A DNA stretch of 64,000 nucleotides from Hyaloscypha bicolor E. Taxonomy: Eukaryota; Ascomycota; Leotiomycetes; Helotiales; Hyaloscyphaceae. Below the pieces are notes generated by a model. That model had not been told where the DNA came from, did no database searches, and saw nothing but the letters and a program-made list of their open reading frames with translations. The translations under genes were made by a program, and so were the position numbers. The DNA lies in assembly GCF_002865645.1 (NCBI RefSeq), contig NW_020194594.1, forward strand, positions 620,001 through 684,000, in the 5' to 3' direction. This document shows positions 11,064-23,079 of this stretch, piece after piece. Within the stretch, counting starts at the first letter, position 1, and each line of letters opens with the position of its first letter.

Positions 11064-12634
11064 ATGTTGCAAACTATCGCCACTGTTGTTGTGGTGATCG
11101 TCACTCCATTGCTCCTGCTTATTTGGTGGAAGACGCCATCGTATACGGCTGACGAGCCGGCTCCGGTCCCATATACCATCCCAGTCCTAGGAAACGCGCT
11201 GGGGTTCACAACTTATCATCGAAAGTTCATGGACGAATCGAGGTAGGCTTTCTCATCAGTCCCTATGTGCTATGGCTCCTAAAATGATGCACAGCGCCTC
11301 GAGAAACGGCCAGCCTTTCTCTATACTGGTCGCAGGTCGCAAGCACTATGTATTCAACAACCTTGCCGATATTGTGACTATCCACAAGACGAAAACCCTC
11401 GACATCAAGAACTTCATAAAAATGATCATGAGTAATCTTTTCGGAATGTCTGAGAAGGAAGCCATTAAATTTGTATCCATCAAGCCAGTCATCCACGAGC
11501 TCAATACAAAGTACCTCCTCACAGCCAAGAACAATGTTGTTGAAGCTTCAAGATATTTCACTCTTTTGGACGAGGTGTTCAATGTTCTAGACAAGGATAT
11601 CAAGGACAGCGCAACGAAATCGGTGACCAAGGATGGTTTTGTGTTTGTCGTCGACACCCAAGGAATCGCCTCCGTCCAAGCGTATTTTGGCCAGTCTCTG
11701 CTCGATCTCAATCCTAAAATGCTTACAGATCTAACTGTGTTTGCCGGAGAGGGTTTTTGGCCCCTGCTATCTGGCGCCCCAGCCCCTGGCCTCCTCTTTC
11801 CACGGCCGTTCACCGCTCGTGAGCGGGCAGTGCGGAATATTGAACATTGGATCAAGATGGTGGAGAAGGATGAAAGCTTGACTTCTCCGTTCATAGCCGC
11901 TCGTATGAATGTTCTAAAGGATCAAGGCATGGAAGAGACTGTTATTGCAAGAGAACTTTTCAGTATGCTCTTCGGGTGAGAACAGCAATCATGCCTCACC
12001 GCTCAGCTCATTGATAATCTATAGTTCCAACGCGAATTCGATTCCTACCGCCTACCTGGCCCTTCTCCGTTTCCTATACTCCCCCAGTCTCGTTGAAGAC
12101 ATACGCCAGGAGTTACAAGATGCTGGATACGGATCTCTCTCACCAGCAGAATATGTCTCGCTCTTCCCTCTCGGCCTACCGCTCCTACGCTCAGCGTTCT
12201 GGGAAGCAATCCGCATGGGTTCTGTATCGAACACCATTCGAGAGGTTCTCGAACCCACGGAGCTAGTAAGTGGCGATCGCACCTTCAAGCTTAAGAAAGG
12301 CGGTATCGTCACATGTCCCCCGTGCTTGGTGCACATGAATCCTTCATTGCATCCAGAACCCCATGTCTTCAAGCCTCGCCGGTTTTTGCCTAAGGAGCTC
12401 GGTGGAGATGGCGAGAACCATACCAAGACACTCAAGCCATTTGGTGGCGGGAATAGCTATTGTCCTGGACGTGTGTTTGCGGAGAAGCAGGTTATGGGCT
12501 TTCTGGCAGAGATCTGCTGGCGATATGAGATCACAATCCTGGACAAGGACAGATTCGTGATTCCGGACAACGCGGACTTCCACTATGCAGTCAAGTGTCC
12601 GAGGGCTCTGTTTGAGCTGAGATTGAGAGATTGA
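11064..12634 (+). CDS. Cytochrome P450, CYP7/CYP8-like
   Basis: Three exons (11064-11242, 11295-11975, 12025-12634) encode 489 residues. An N-terminal membrane anchor (VVVVIVTPLLLLIWW) precedes the proline hinge PVPYTIPVLGNALG, so it should sit on the ER facing the cytosol. The haem-ligand loop is FGGGNSYCPGR with Cys at about 433. The K-helix ExxR is EAIR (about 347-350), followed by a PERF-type segment FKPRRF. The I-helix reads FGSNANSIPTAYLAL and lacks the usual A-G-x-D-T-T threonine pair. Such an N-x-x-P-T arrangement is known from CYP7 and CYP8 (sterol 7-alpha-hydroxylase and prostacyclin-synthase relatives), to which many fungal P450s are weakly similar. The substrate cannot be told. 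All splice sites are canonical and phases agree. The neighbour on the opposite strand converges on it with 223 bp between them. Confidence 0.9.
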
Positions 12635-12857
12635 AATGTTTCTGGCGGCGCTTTCTGAAGAGATACCGAGTCAAGAGTTGAAATTCGACGTCAAAATAGA
12701 CGCACGGTCGATTATGGGTGGTAAAAAATAATATCATGGATTGCGATAGTATACCAAACAACCCATACACTATTGAGTACACAACCAGCAGTTCGTAGTT
12801 ACAACCTTGGCAACAGTCCAATCCATAGCAATTAGATAATAAATTCGTGATGATATA

Positions 12858-14105
12858 TTAGTGGCTGTACCTCCACAACTCCTTGGTTGAATCCAGGCTC
12901 AATTTTCCAACACGATCCTCCTGCTTCACCACGCGAGTAACAACAATTGCCTTGTTACTATCTGAGCCTGGCGAAAGGTTTCCAAGTTGATATTCAGGAA
13001 TGCGCTCGAAGTTTTCAATGTCGAGTTGGTTATGCGGCTGGTGCCTGTCTGTGCTATAAAGCTGAGGTGCAGTCGCGACTCGGGTCTCGAACCCGCCCTT
13101 AGGGAAGAGCTTCGTAAATAATGGTCGGAGAGTTGGAAGGCATGCACAGATAACGCCGACACTATAGGCAGCGTGAGTTTTTGGGTTTTAGAAATGGTGC
13201 CGAGGTAGACTCACCTAGTTTCGACGGAGCTCCATACATACGTGTCAACTAAGCTGTACGTTACATCCGTCATTTTCAGCGTGGCTAGGAAGAACAGCCT
13301 GATGATGCCGATGATGCAAATACTGTGAGGTTGTCAATGCGGAGCTTTTCAAAATAGACTGCTCAAATATCAAAATGCAGGCTTACAATCCGCCAAGCAA
13401 GAACATGAAGGACACAACAATCTTTTTCTGAACAGACATCTTCAACGGCCAAACCTTCCTGATCGGCAGAGTCAAAATGGCGACATCGATTATAACGTGT
13501 GCTGCTGAGTTGGCGATAAAGAAGGCAGTCGTGTTAATACATTTCTTTTCCGTGACTGTGATATCCCAAAAAGCTCTCATAGGCCTGCAAGATAGAATCC
13601 CAACCAGAGCCGTCTCTAGTCCCCAAGCAACGCTTACCGCTCCAATAATCTTTGTTGCCAAGTCGATTCCCGGAGTCGGGAAAAGCGAGCGGTATAGCAG
13701 CAAGATGGAGATTTTGATGACTACTATCGCGATGGCGTAGAGAATACAGCCCACGTAGAGGGATATCAGAAGACGTTCTATCTGTTCGGGGGGAACTTCT
13801 GTTATGTGACGACCCAATCCGAGTCGGGGACCTGCATCAAATAGTTAGCTTCATAGTATTACGATCAAGAGAGTCAGAATTCAATGCCCACTGTACAGAA
13901 CCATCGCAGTTACTGATGCTGAGAATATAAGTCCAGCAATGATAGTGAAGTCTGAAGAGGTCCTGCTTTGCCTAATTAGACGTCTGCTATATGTTCGAGC
14001 AGCGACGGCTAGGACGGCAAGCACAAAAATCGGCAAAATAATTGGGGCGATGGATGGACCGCGGTTGTGGGTGCAGTTAACCCCGGCTGGACATTTTGAT
14101 ACCAT
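12858..14105 (-). CDS. Rhodopsin-like 7TM membrane protein (SAT4/Pth11-like)
   Basis: Four exons on the minus strand (14105-13892, 13831-13387, 13322-13215, 13161-12858) encode 356 residues. The protein opens with a short extracellular-type segment (MVSKCPAGVNCTHNRGPS). Hydrophobic helices follow, including APIILPIFVLAVLAVAART, FTIIAGLIFSASVTAMVLY, LYVGCILYAIAIVVIKISI and IIDVAILTLPIRKVW, and then a hydrophilic tail of about 80 residues. The layout R-R near helix 1, the KISILLLYRSLFP block, CRPMRAFWD, the DVAILTLPI block and VWSSVETSVGVICACLPTLRPL matches the fungal rhodopsin-domain family of integral membrane proteins. Some members (Pth11) act as plasma-membrane sensors coupled to G-proteins. 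There is no CFEM domain, so it is not a classical Pth11 receptor. ATG 14105 was chosen as the first ATG in frame; the open frame extends slightly upstream without one. Confidence 0.88.
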
Positions 14106-16344
14106 GGCAGGCAAGTATGTACGTTGATGCTGAACCAATTTCTTGGCAACTGTAACTGTAAAAATCGCTTGAGTTCAGCCCTTCACGATTGAGGAATGCC
14201 AGAAGACCCATAAACGAAGGATGGACAGGACCGGGGCTACAAGTACGTTGTGTAAAGTTACTAAAGTTGATAGAAGCTAGTCAACCCCAGTTTCATAGGG
14301 CACTGGTACCGCAGCATCCGCTCTCGTGGAAGCCAGGACACGGGACAGGAGGTCACTGGTGATGCGGGGAAGTTCGGGAATCATGCCAGGGGCTTGCCTT
14401 CAACCCAGGTCATTGGGCCACAAAAAGTCGCGGGATTTTAGGGCTTCCGGGAGAGCCCGTATTTACGAATTCCCCAACTTTCTGGCCTGGTAGCGGGACG
14501 GGATCGCTGCCAGGGCAGCATTAACAATATTCTTTATGAAACACTTCACGTTGGGGCTTTACTGTAATAGGAAGTACACCCGATTGATAATCCAATAAGG
14601 AGTCGTTTCTTTTTGCATAGGGTGCAGTTCCACACTCTGGAGTCTCAAATGACCTCCGCCACAACGTGGCAGACATGTGCAAGCTGCAGCATCACCATTC
14701 CCAAACCATCAATGGCGTTACCCAGACCACCAAAAACTCCCAGATCTGCAAGTAGAAAGATAGAAGCCCTCGATAGGGGGTCAGGGAGGGTCTCGAAAGT
14801 GTCGGCGAGTGAGGATGCTCATCTGTTGATTGACGTCCTGCGTAGACAAGCTGGTAAGGTGACTTGTTGCACATGAGGGGGAAGCTGTGGGGAAAGAGAG
14901 AAAGGGGCAAAACCTTTACCTAAAATTGACCTAGAGATTAGGCTGGATTGAATCAGGCACGACTCTGGCCGTACTGGCTCCCTTTTCAAATCTCAAAACG
15001 AGGCTTCCCATATTATTCGAGCACCAATTTTCCAGGAGATTACAACTTTGATGTTGAAGTACAACTAGATGTTGATATCCTAATGCACTAGCTTTGCTCC
15101 GTAATGGTTTCGGTTTCATAAAGTCATAGGTTCAAAGTTGATTCCTTATCTCCAGCAACTTAGCGAAGTAACATAGCTACAGTATCAGAGAGAGAATAGT
15201 TCAGAAAGTGCATGTTTGTCTTAGACGTAAGCTATTGGTATTCTCACCAATGACTTAGTTGGACAATACGGGAAGAGTGCTCCTTTTTGACGTCTTTGAC
15301 CACTGCTTGTAATCTCCACGGCTTCAAAGACAAAACTAGAAGAAGATTTGCCCTCTAGAATACCTGTACCTCTTCGAGCCTATTACAATGTCATGCTAGT
15401 ATAGTTTTAATTACGTATCCGTCACAATAAGGACTAAATCCTGTTGATTTACTAACAGGAGTCTGAGCTGCAATTGCTACAAGTGACTTGAGGGCCGGTT
15501 TGGAACGAACGCACGTCTTTTGATTGCCAGTAAATATTTTATTACTAGCTTTTAATACTCGACATTCAAAGCTAGTATTCGGGTAAGTTAGAAATGTTTG
15601 GCGAGATTTAGATACTTGATAATTATTACAATTACGGAGGGTTTAGAGTAATCTCTGGTAATCTTAATCTTAAAACACACTTTTTCTTTAGTAATTACTT
15701 CCTCTAATTATAGAGTATCACGACCTAATATTTGGTCTCATTAAAAAACGAAAGTACTTAATTTATTAATTAATTTATTATAGCTTAATTACTAAAGAAG
15801 CGCGGTACTTATATAATGATTCAATCGTAGATAAGGCGTAACCCCTTAAGGAGGCCTATAAAAGTAGCTAAAGGGTGGCTAAAGTGAGTAACGAACACTC
15901 AGAATTCTTAGAACTACCTCAAGCTGGTAGCCTGAAGATACAGTGATTTGTATAGGAGCATTTGCTAAGTATCGGACCTCAACCTACACCCAAATGATTC
16001 CTCACTTCCTCCGCGCTGGGCTTGGCACATCTCTTTAGATCTCCTCTACTCCAGAGGCGGATTTCACGATTCTCCATCATATTTGCAAGATTTTCGATGG
16101 CCAACAGACCAGCGCAGGATTCGTCGGATGGACCGCGCCTGTCGCGCCGTGTGGTGTCATTATCGTCAGAACCGAAAGAGGTCTGCGATATATCCTACAA
16201 CTATATGATTGGCAATCAGAAAGCTAGATAAATCATGAATATCTCTCCATTCTGTCATACTCTTCTATTTCAATTGATTTTGTACTGTGCAACTATTCAC
16301 AACCCCACCACCCCTCACCACCAACCCTTCACTTCATCACTATC
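14106..16344. other. Intergenic with an AT-rich RIP-like patch
   Basis: No gene is supported. About 15520-15830 is markedly AT-rich and stop-rich, like the island at the left edge. Right of it, gcctataaaag near 15855 resembles an LTR or promoter TATA box, and a similar tataaaaggcct occurs near 44146. Short ORFs (14613-14876 and 14692-14910) overlap on opposite strands and match nothing. Confidence 0.5.
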
Positions 16345-18037
16345 TCAGGTCCCCCTCCTTCGAACACGCACATTCGGCCCCGTCTTCTGACTCGTGAAAT
16401 GATCCACCGTCTTCAAATCCCCGGCCCCATCCTCACCAACCCCATCCCCGACATGCTCAAACTCAAACAAGAACAACAACCTCGCCAGCGTCAACCTCAT
16501 CTCCATAAGCGCCATGCCCTTCCCGATACAACCCCTCGGGCCAATGGAGAAGGGACAAAATGCCTTTCTTGCGAACTCCACCTCCTCCTTCGTGACTCTC
16601 CATTCCACCGGTTCGGAAGGGAGAGGAATGGCGGAATCCTCAATCCACCGTTCAGGGATAAATGTATTGGGGGAAGGGAAATAGGAGGGATGTCTCTGGA
16701 TCGAGTAGCACGGTGTTCCGACTTCTGTCCCCTCGGGCAAGAACACACCGTCGACTTCTGCGCCTCCTTGTGTCACGGTTCTCGGTAGCGCGCCTGGCAC
16801 CGCAGGCGCAAGACGCATCGCTTCGTCGATACAGCATTTCAGATAGCTCAACTCGTTCAGTTTCGCCCCACTCACAATCTCCTCCACATCGCTAAAATGC
16901 TCTCTCACTTCTCTGGTCACTTTCTCCAGCGCCGCCCGATTCCGTACCAGGTAAAAGATAGTAGCTGTCAATTCCGTAGAAGTGGTGTCTGAGCCAGCGA
17001 TCATCAACACATTCGCTTCACCCCATAATTCGGGGGTTGAGAGGCCCGAGCCGGACTCCGGGTCCTTGGCGTTGAGCAGGTAGTGGAAGAAATCCTTCTT
17101 TGCTTCGTGGCCGAGGTCAGAGCGGGCTTTGGCGCGGGCCGTGGCTTCGATGCGGGAGTTCATTATGAAGGACCATCTGTCGCGGGTGAGGCGGCGGATG
17201 AAGAGCTGGTCGAGATGCCAGGTGTCGAGGGGGAGCCAGAGACCGCACTACCGGAGTTTAGTCAATGATTTTATCTCCCGTTTGTGGGTTGGGGAGCAAG
17301 GAACTTACAACATAATGCCGAAACGCAGCTCGATCGACAAGCCCGATTACGCCTCGGCGGGCCCCGTCGACGAGCATATCATAACTCTTCCCAAAGCAGA
17401 GCTCGCCCATAACATCATAACTCAAATAACTGAACCAATTCGCCATATTCCAGCTCCCTCCTTTCCCCCCCTTCCCATCCTCACCCTTCCCTCCCAGAAT
17501 TGAACAAAGCTGCCTAACGTGCAAAAGCATAACTTCCTCCATCCCCTTCAGAGCATTGTCACTGAACGCCTGACTCAACACCCTCCTCTTCCGTCCATGA
17601 ACCCCCTTATCAATAGCATTGTGCGTATTCCAGACTCCCTTGATCGCCGGAAACGCGCTGTAAAAGTCCGATTTGCGGATCTTCTTGCCGTGGCCGTAGA
17701 TGTCGTGGAGCCCGGTGACAGTGTTTACGCTGATGAAGTTTGGCGCGATGCGTACGTGGGCGCCGTATTTTTGGTGCAGGGTGTGCAGCCAGACGTGTCG
17801 GTCTCCAGCAAGGCCGTGGTAGAGTTGTGGGAAGGGGGAGAGTGCGCAGAGGGTGGGACCGGGGAAGGACCGCAGGGGAGAGAGGAGGGCGTTGTAGATT
17901 GTGATTGCTGCTAGGATCTGGTGGATGTTAGTGGGGTTTTGGAGAGGGAGGGGAACGGTTACACTGACGACGACTCCTATCACGAGGATTGGGAGCGCCT
18001 GGAGGGAGACGTGGTCGAGGAGTGGTTGGAGGAGCAT
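16345..18037 (-). CDS. Cytochrome P450 monooxygenase (class E, group I type)
   Basis: Two minus-strand exons (18037-17309 and 17247-16345) join in phase 0 and give 543 residues. A long hydrophobic N-terminus (two segments within residues 10-55, including ILVIGVVVSVTVPLPL) is followed by SPLRSFPGPTLCALSPFP and DVHVRIAPN-type sequence (HVRIAPNFISV), as in fungal P450s of the trichothecene C-15 hydroxylase / benzoate-hydroxylase kind. The I-helix is AGSDTTST (about 327-334), the ExxR is EAMR (385-388), PERW follows, and the haem loop is FSIGPRGCIGKG with Cys at about 483. All catalytic landmarks are present. The intron has a gtaagt donor and ggtag acceptor. Such enzymes often serve secondary metabolism, but no core synthase is in the window, so the pathway is unknown. 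The protein carries a Gly/Lys-rich insert (GGKGEDGKGGKGG) near residue 190. Confidence 0.92.
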
Positions 18038-18945
18038 GGCCAGTTGTATCCGGTGGTTTCCGAGGAGTGTGCCTGCCTTTCCAGCCCCTCAGGAAAAGAA
18101 ACGTGAGGATAAGTTGTATGAAATGATTTCTGAATCGAGGGTCTTAAATGGTTCTCGTAACGGAAGCTGACCGCTAACAGTTTGGTAGGCTATCTACTTC
18201 AAGAGCTTGAGTAGTGTGCTACCGTAATTAGGCATTTGAGGTTACTCGGCTATGCGCGGCATAACCTTAAACCTCAGTCAGATTCGTGTTGCGCTGTGCG
18301 CTACAGAAACAATACTGGTTTTAGAAGGTGGAGATGGTGGGTAAGCCAGCGATTAGTGATGGGCGTTGAATTGGTGGATGAGGAGGGGTTGACTGGGGAG
18401 GGGGAGGGAGATGGTGCGAAATGGATGCGGTATTGAGAGAATGACGAGGGGAAGGGTTTGACAAACTTAGGGAAAAGAGGATATATAACGCGAGGAAAAG
18501 GCACCAGAGCCACACGATTAAGAGCTGTATGAAGCTGGCTGAAATGCTTCGAGCTGCATTCCAATGGAAAGAATGCAGTGAGACTGTGAGCCGCTCGCTG
18601 ATGACGCGTTTGTCGGCCGCCCTGGAAAGAAATCCACTTGAACTTCAATTGAGCCAGCACGATGACGAAAATTAATATATCCTCTACAGATATTCAATTG
18701 TCGAAGTCGATTTCTGGATACAATTCTCCATGATATTTTGAGTAGACGACAATGTGAAGAACAATGGACGTCAAAGACGAAGTTTTGTGCTTCCTCGCTT
18801 AGCGCATCCCTGTCAATTCCATCATAAAGCATCAACAGCAACGCGCAACATCAACAACCTCATCTTCCTCCAACCACAACCACAGCCTCGTCGCAACCCT
18901 CTTTCCACACAAGCAACACGTGCGCATCAGCGCCGAACAGCCAAG
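18038..18945. other. Divergent intergenic region P450 / SAP gene
   Basis: This stretch separates two divergently transcribed genes and holds both promoters. The right side (18820-18945) is rich in CA and CT, as expected for a leader. I see no other gene. Confidence 0.5.
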
Positions 18946-19882
18946 ATGGCGGATTATTCAAAGGAAAAGGTGCCCGATCTGAAGAAGCTCCTACAAGAGC
19001 GTGGCCTCGTTATCTCGGGGAATAAGGCAGACCTCATTGCGAGACTGCAGGAGGATGATAGCAAAAAGTCTGGTGGCGGCGCTGGTATTTCCCCTTTCCC
19101 TTAAACTTCCAGTTCCTGCAGCCTGCCACCACATCTCCAATCCTCGGCCTCATTCCAAGGCGATTGTTTGCTCACCTCTATGTTCCACAGCAGCAGCAGG
19201 CGAAGATGAGATCGACTGGGACGAAGACGACAAGGCCACCACCGAACCCGCAGCAGCGGCCGTCGCAGCAGGCGGCCAAGGCGCCGTGCCAAACCCCACC
19301 GCGGTCCCGAACCAAATCGTCGATACCGAGCCCTCTACAACCAGCGACCTGAAAGCCACTCAACCCGCCCCCACATCTGCAGAGCCCGCTACAACTACAA
19401 CCGCCGAAGGCGAAGCTGCCACCGAAGCGGCACCCGAAGAACCCAAGCCCGATTTCAGCATTGGGTTGAAGGAATCCGATGCCTTAACGGAAGCCGAGAA
19501 GCGAGCTGCAAGAGCGAAGAGATTTGGGATTCCCGCGAATGAGGAGGCGAAGAAACTAGCTGAGCGCGCGAAGAAGTTTGGGTTGGCGGATAAGGAGGGT
19601 GTTGTCAAGGGGCTGGATAGCGCGTTGCCTGAGCGGAAGGCGAAGAGGGGACGGGAAGGTAGAGAGGGGGCAGAGGGGAGGGCGGCTAAGAGACAGACGC
19701 CTGATCGGAGGACGGGCCCGAAACCGAGGGGAAAGGGTGAGGGCGGTAAGGGAGAGGGGAAGAAGGAGGGTGGTGGAGGAGGGGAGGGAAAGGGGCCAAG
19801 TCGGAAGATTGCTGATGATCCGGTCGAGAGGGCGAAGATGGAGGCGAGGGCTAAGAAGTTTGGGAAACCTTTGGCCGCATAA
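18946..19882 (+). CDS. tho1: SAP-domain RNP protein, Tho1/CIP29-like
   Basis: Two exons (18946-19084, 19191-19882) encode 276 residues. The N-terminal SAP domain (about 5-40; KVPDLKKLLQERGL then SGNKADLIARLQ) binds nucleic acid. The rest is an Ala/Thr/Pro-rich linker and a basic C-terminus bearing three copies of the Tho1/MOS11 motif: RAARAKRFGIP, LAERAKKFGLA and MEARAKKFGKP. This order is that of yeast Tho1 and human CIP29/SARNP, which bind nascent RNA and couple transcription to mRNA export. Between motifs 2 and 3 is a long K/G/R-rich stretch. The acceptor lies before a CAG-repeat, so several in-frame acceptors (19190, 19193, 19196, 19199) are possible and change the product by one to three alanines. 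High confidence in family, slightly less in the exact splice. Confidence 0.9.
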
Positions 19883-22800
19883 TGTGACCTCACGAGAAAT
19901 GGGTTACGGGCGGATTGATAAACGGACTGGCATTTTCAAAAATGGGGACATGGAATTGATTGCACAGAGAGAGATATCAACGCGAGGCAGGGGATTTCTT
20001 ACGATTGATACTGCGTGCGCTGCGCTGGGAACTTTTAAAAACGGAGATACTGGCAGGTACGGAAGGAGATCAGAGATATCGATCAGATCAGCGGGGCACC
20101 TTCCCGGCTCCGTACCGTTGTACACTAGAAAAACAAGAGACAATTTTGAGTTTTATTTGAAAAATGACAGCGCGTAGTAGCGTGAGCGTCTTGGGGCGAT
20201 CTTGGAGAATTTGTTCCAAAGTGGTGCCGAGCGAAACTCAAAACTTCAAAAGTCGAGACGTACTCCACAACGTGCCAACGTGATATCGCGTTCTTCGCGC
20301 TGAAAGGGTTCTGTGCACAAGTGTGCCGAGCTCCCGCGCTCCCGCGCCCCAGTGATGTGAAACAAGAGAGGCCTTTGGACACCTGTGGCTTGATGGAATA
20401 ATGTTCTGTTGGATACGGACGGCACCTTCCTATCCAATGTGTGAATCCTCTGGTCCTGGCTTACCCCACAACCCTCATGATTGCTCACATTGATAGCGTG
20501 AAGAATTTTCTGTGCACGGCACGAGTGTGCTACCTTGATGAAACCAGAAGGTGTGCTGTGGCTTCATGTCTCGGGGAAATTCCAGTTTGATACAGTATCA
20601 CGTCGTCCCGTGCTACCCCGCAACGCTCAATGCTGTTGCTTGCAGAGATGGAACGTGATTACTCACATGCTGCCATGCCATGCACAACACGATACTGCAC
20701 GAGGGCCAGCAAGAAATCGTCCTGCAAGTGCAGTGTGATGTGTTCCTGCAATGGCTATCGAGGATTCTGAAACAGCTCCTGTGGGGATTGCATGGTGGCG
20801 GTTTGGAAGGCATATCTCTCACCTATCCGCGGTTTCCTGATTCAGGGATGCGGTGCGCAGTGGTTTGGTGTTTGGATATCTGTGCCGTTTGGAGAGTTCA
20901 ACGTCCAGTATCGTCGCCTTCGTCTGCCGTTTGGCTAGGGGAAGAGCAGTCGCGCGAGACATCCATGGTCGAGGCTTGCGCGGAAGAGCTTGCCCGGTGC
21001 ACGACGGGTAGGGAAAAGGAGTGGTTCTGGGTGAGGAGTGGCAGGAAAAAGCAAGCCGGAGGTCTGTAAGGAGAATCAGAGAATGTTCTTGGTGTGGATT
21101 TGTGGATCTTGGAAGGGGAGGTTTGATGGTTCGGGGGTTGAGCAATGAGGATGCAGAGATGGAGTTTTGCGATCTGAGTGGTTGTCAGAGTTGGCCAATC
21201 TGGTGAAGGTGGGGTGTGGATATTTTTGTGTAACCCCTGGAGATCGCCTTTGGGTCTGGGTGCCAAGAAGGAAGAAGTCTACATCCGTCCACGGTCGCTG
21301 CGTGGGTCAGAAAGGAAGATACGGTCCTGCAAATAGGGAGCGAGAGGAGGAGATTCGAGAGCTTAATAGGTTGAGAGATAGAGTGCTGACATGAGACAGA
21401 GAGAGATGTTGGAGGCCGAAAATGGTTGTTTGTGAGCAAGCCACAGGCAAGCGTGCTTGCATCCTGAAGGCATATCATCCGAACAAAGCTTGGGCTTGCC
21501 CGTCGAGGACCACACAGACGTCTCCAACAGGGTGTTTGATCCTGGATCCAGACGATCCACCAGTGTGGATTGTGTGGGAGAGGGGGTTGTGGGACAGGGG
21601 GCGCACACCCTTCGCCATCACGTTATTTTTACCGGCTCCGAGAAGCAGAAAAGCCACACACGTGCATGCACCAATGACAATCCGGAGAACCCTGTCCGTC
21701 ACAGCTGCACCCTGTCCCTCCCTCCGCCGAGTGTTCGAGCCAGACTCGCGTCGATTCTGATATCTGGATGGAAGACAGGACAGGCACGTCGTGATCATCA
21801 GCATCATGGCCAAAAACCTCACCGAGAAGGAAAGTTCGCCTGCCACGTCAGAACATCGTCGCATTGATTCCAGGCAGAGCCAGTGTGGCGCCTTCGTAAA
21901 TGCACAGACTCCGCCACAATCGCGATGATCAGTCCCGACTCCCGAGGATTCACAGACGCAGGAGACGCCGCTCCGCCAGCGCACAGTAGTTGCCCCTCGC
22001 TAATGCGCGCTTCAGCTTTGCTGGGAACGTGATCTGAGAGTTTCCTGGAATCCGGGTGCATCTTCGCCAATTGATCGGAGTCAGGTGGCTCGAGGCTGAC
22101 ATCAGGCTCCTCTTCTGCAACCAAGACAAAACAGGTCTCCTTCATGCTCGATCGGAGGAGAGGAGAGGATCGACTTGAGGACTTGTCGAATCTGACGATG
22201 TCCGGTGTGCGGCGGCATCGAATGAGAGCGTGCTTCCCAGGCAACTCCTCCCGGCTGTGACGATCCCTGTAGATGTCCATCTTCGCCCTTCAACTCAAAT
22301 TTGACTTTCCGTTTCGGGCTGCTTTTGCGGATCTAGGGGGATTTTGATAGCAGCTTCAGAGGCCCATTGGCTGGTTTCTCCTTGTGAACTGGTAGGGAGA
22401 GACATGAGGTGCCGAATGTGAGTTTGGGGGCGGGTCAGGGGCTGCCTCCTGAAATTGGCGAGCCGCCGGCTGGAAAATCGCCAGATCCATTGGATGAGAA
22501 ATTTCCGCTCTCGTCCAATGAGCGGGCTGAGAAGTCTAGTGTCGATGCCGGCTATTTTGGAATGACATTTTGAGTGCAGCAGCAGCATCAGCACCAGCAT
22601 GAGAGGAAGGTCGGAGCATGAGGAATCAACCCCCTCGCCCTCCCGTGGGCGGTTGACGCTGTTGCTTGGCTGGTTTACGGCTCTGCCCGCCGCGGAAGGG
22701 TCAGCGCTTTGGGGGGGTCCCAGCGGGAGACCACAGAGACCATGGCCAAGGGCGAGGACCCTGACAAGTGAGCGGCCCGCAGGTGGCCGCGAAGGGATCG

Positions 22801-23046
22801 CCGGCAAGCAAATGGCCAGCGGGTGTGGGGAGTCAGCAGGTTGTCTTGACGTGAAGGAGGACCACAACTGAAGCAGAGGTACCCAGGTATCGCTGAAAGC
22901 TGACGGGCATGAGCGAAGCAGTGGCTTCAATGACATAGTAGCAGGTCCAATGACAGGCACATGATCGTCAGAAGCGCAGTGCCGCAGCAGGCCGCCCACC
23001 GCCCAGAGGGGGCCACGGTCTGGTCTCTTAGACAGAGACCAAAATA

Positions 23047-23079
23047 GAGGCACAGAGGCACAGAGGCACAGAGGCAAAG
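23047..23079. repeat. 8-bp tandem repeat (gaggcaca)
   Basis: The unit gaggcaca is repeated about four times in a row with the last copy degenerate (gaggcaaa). It is a simple microsatellite in non-coding DNA. Confidence 0.8.

Noticed and set aside
19360..19893. 177-codon minus-strand frame over the SAP gene
   Set aside because: It is the shadow of the Tho1-like exon on the other strand; the plus strand has clear motifs.
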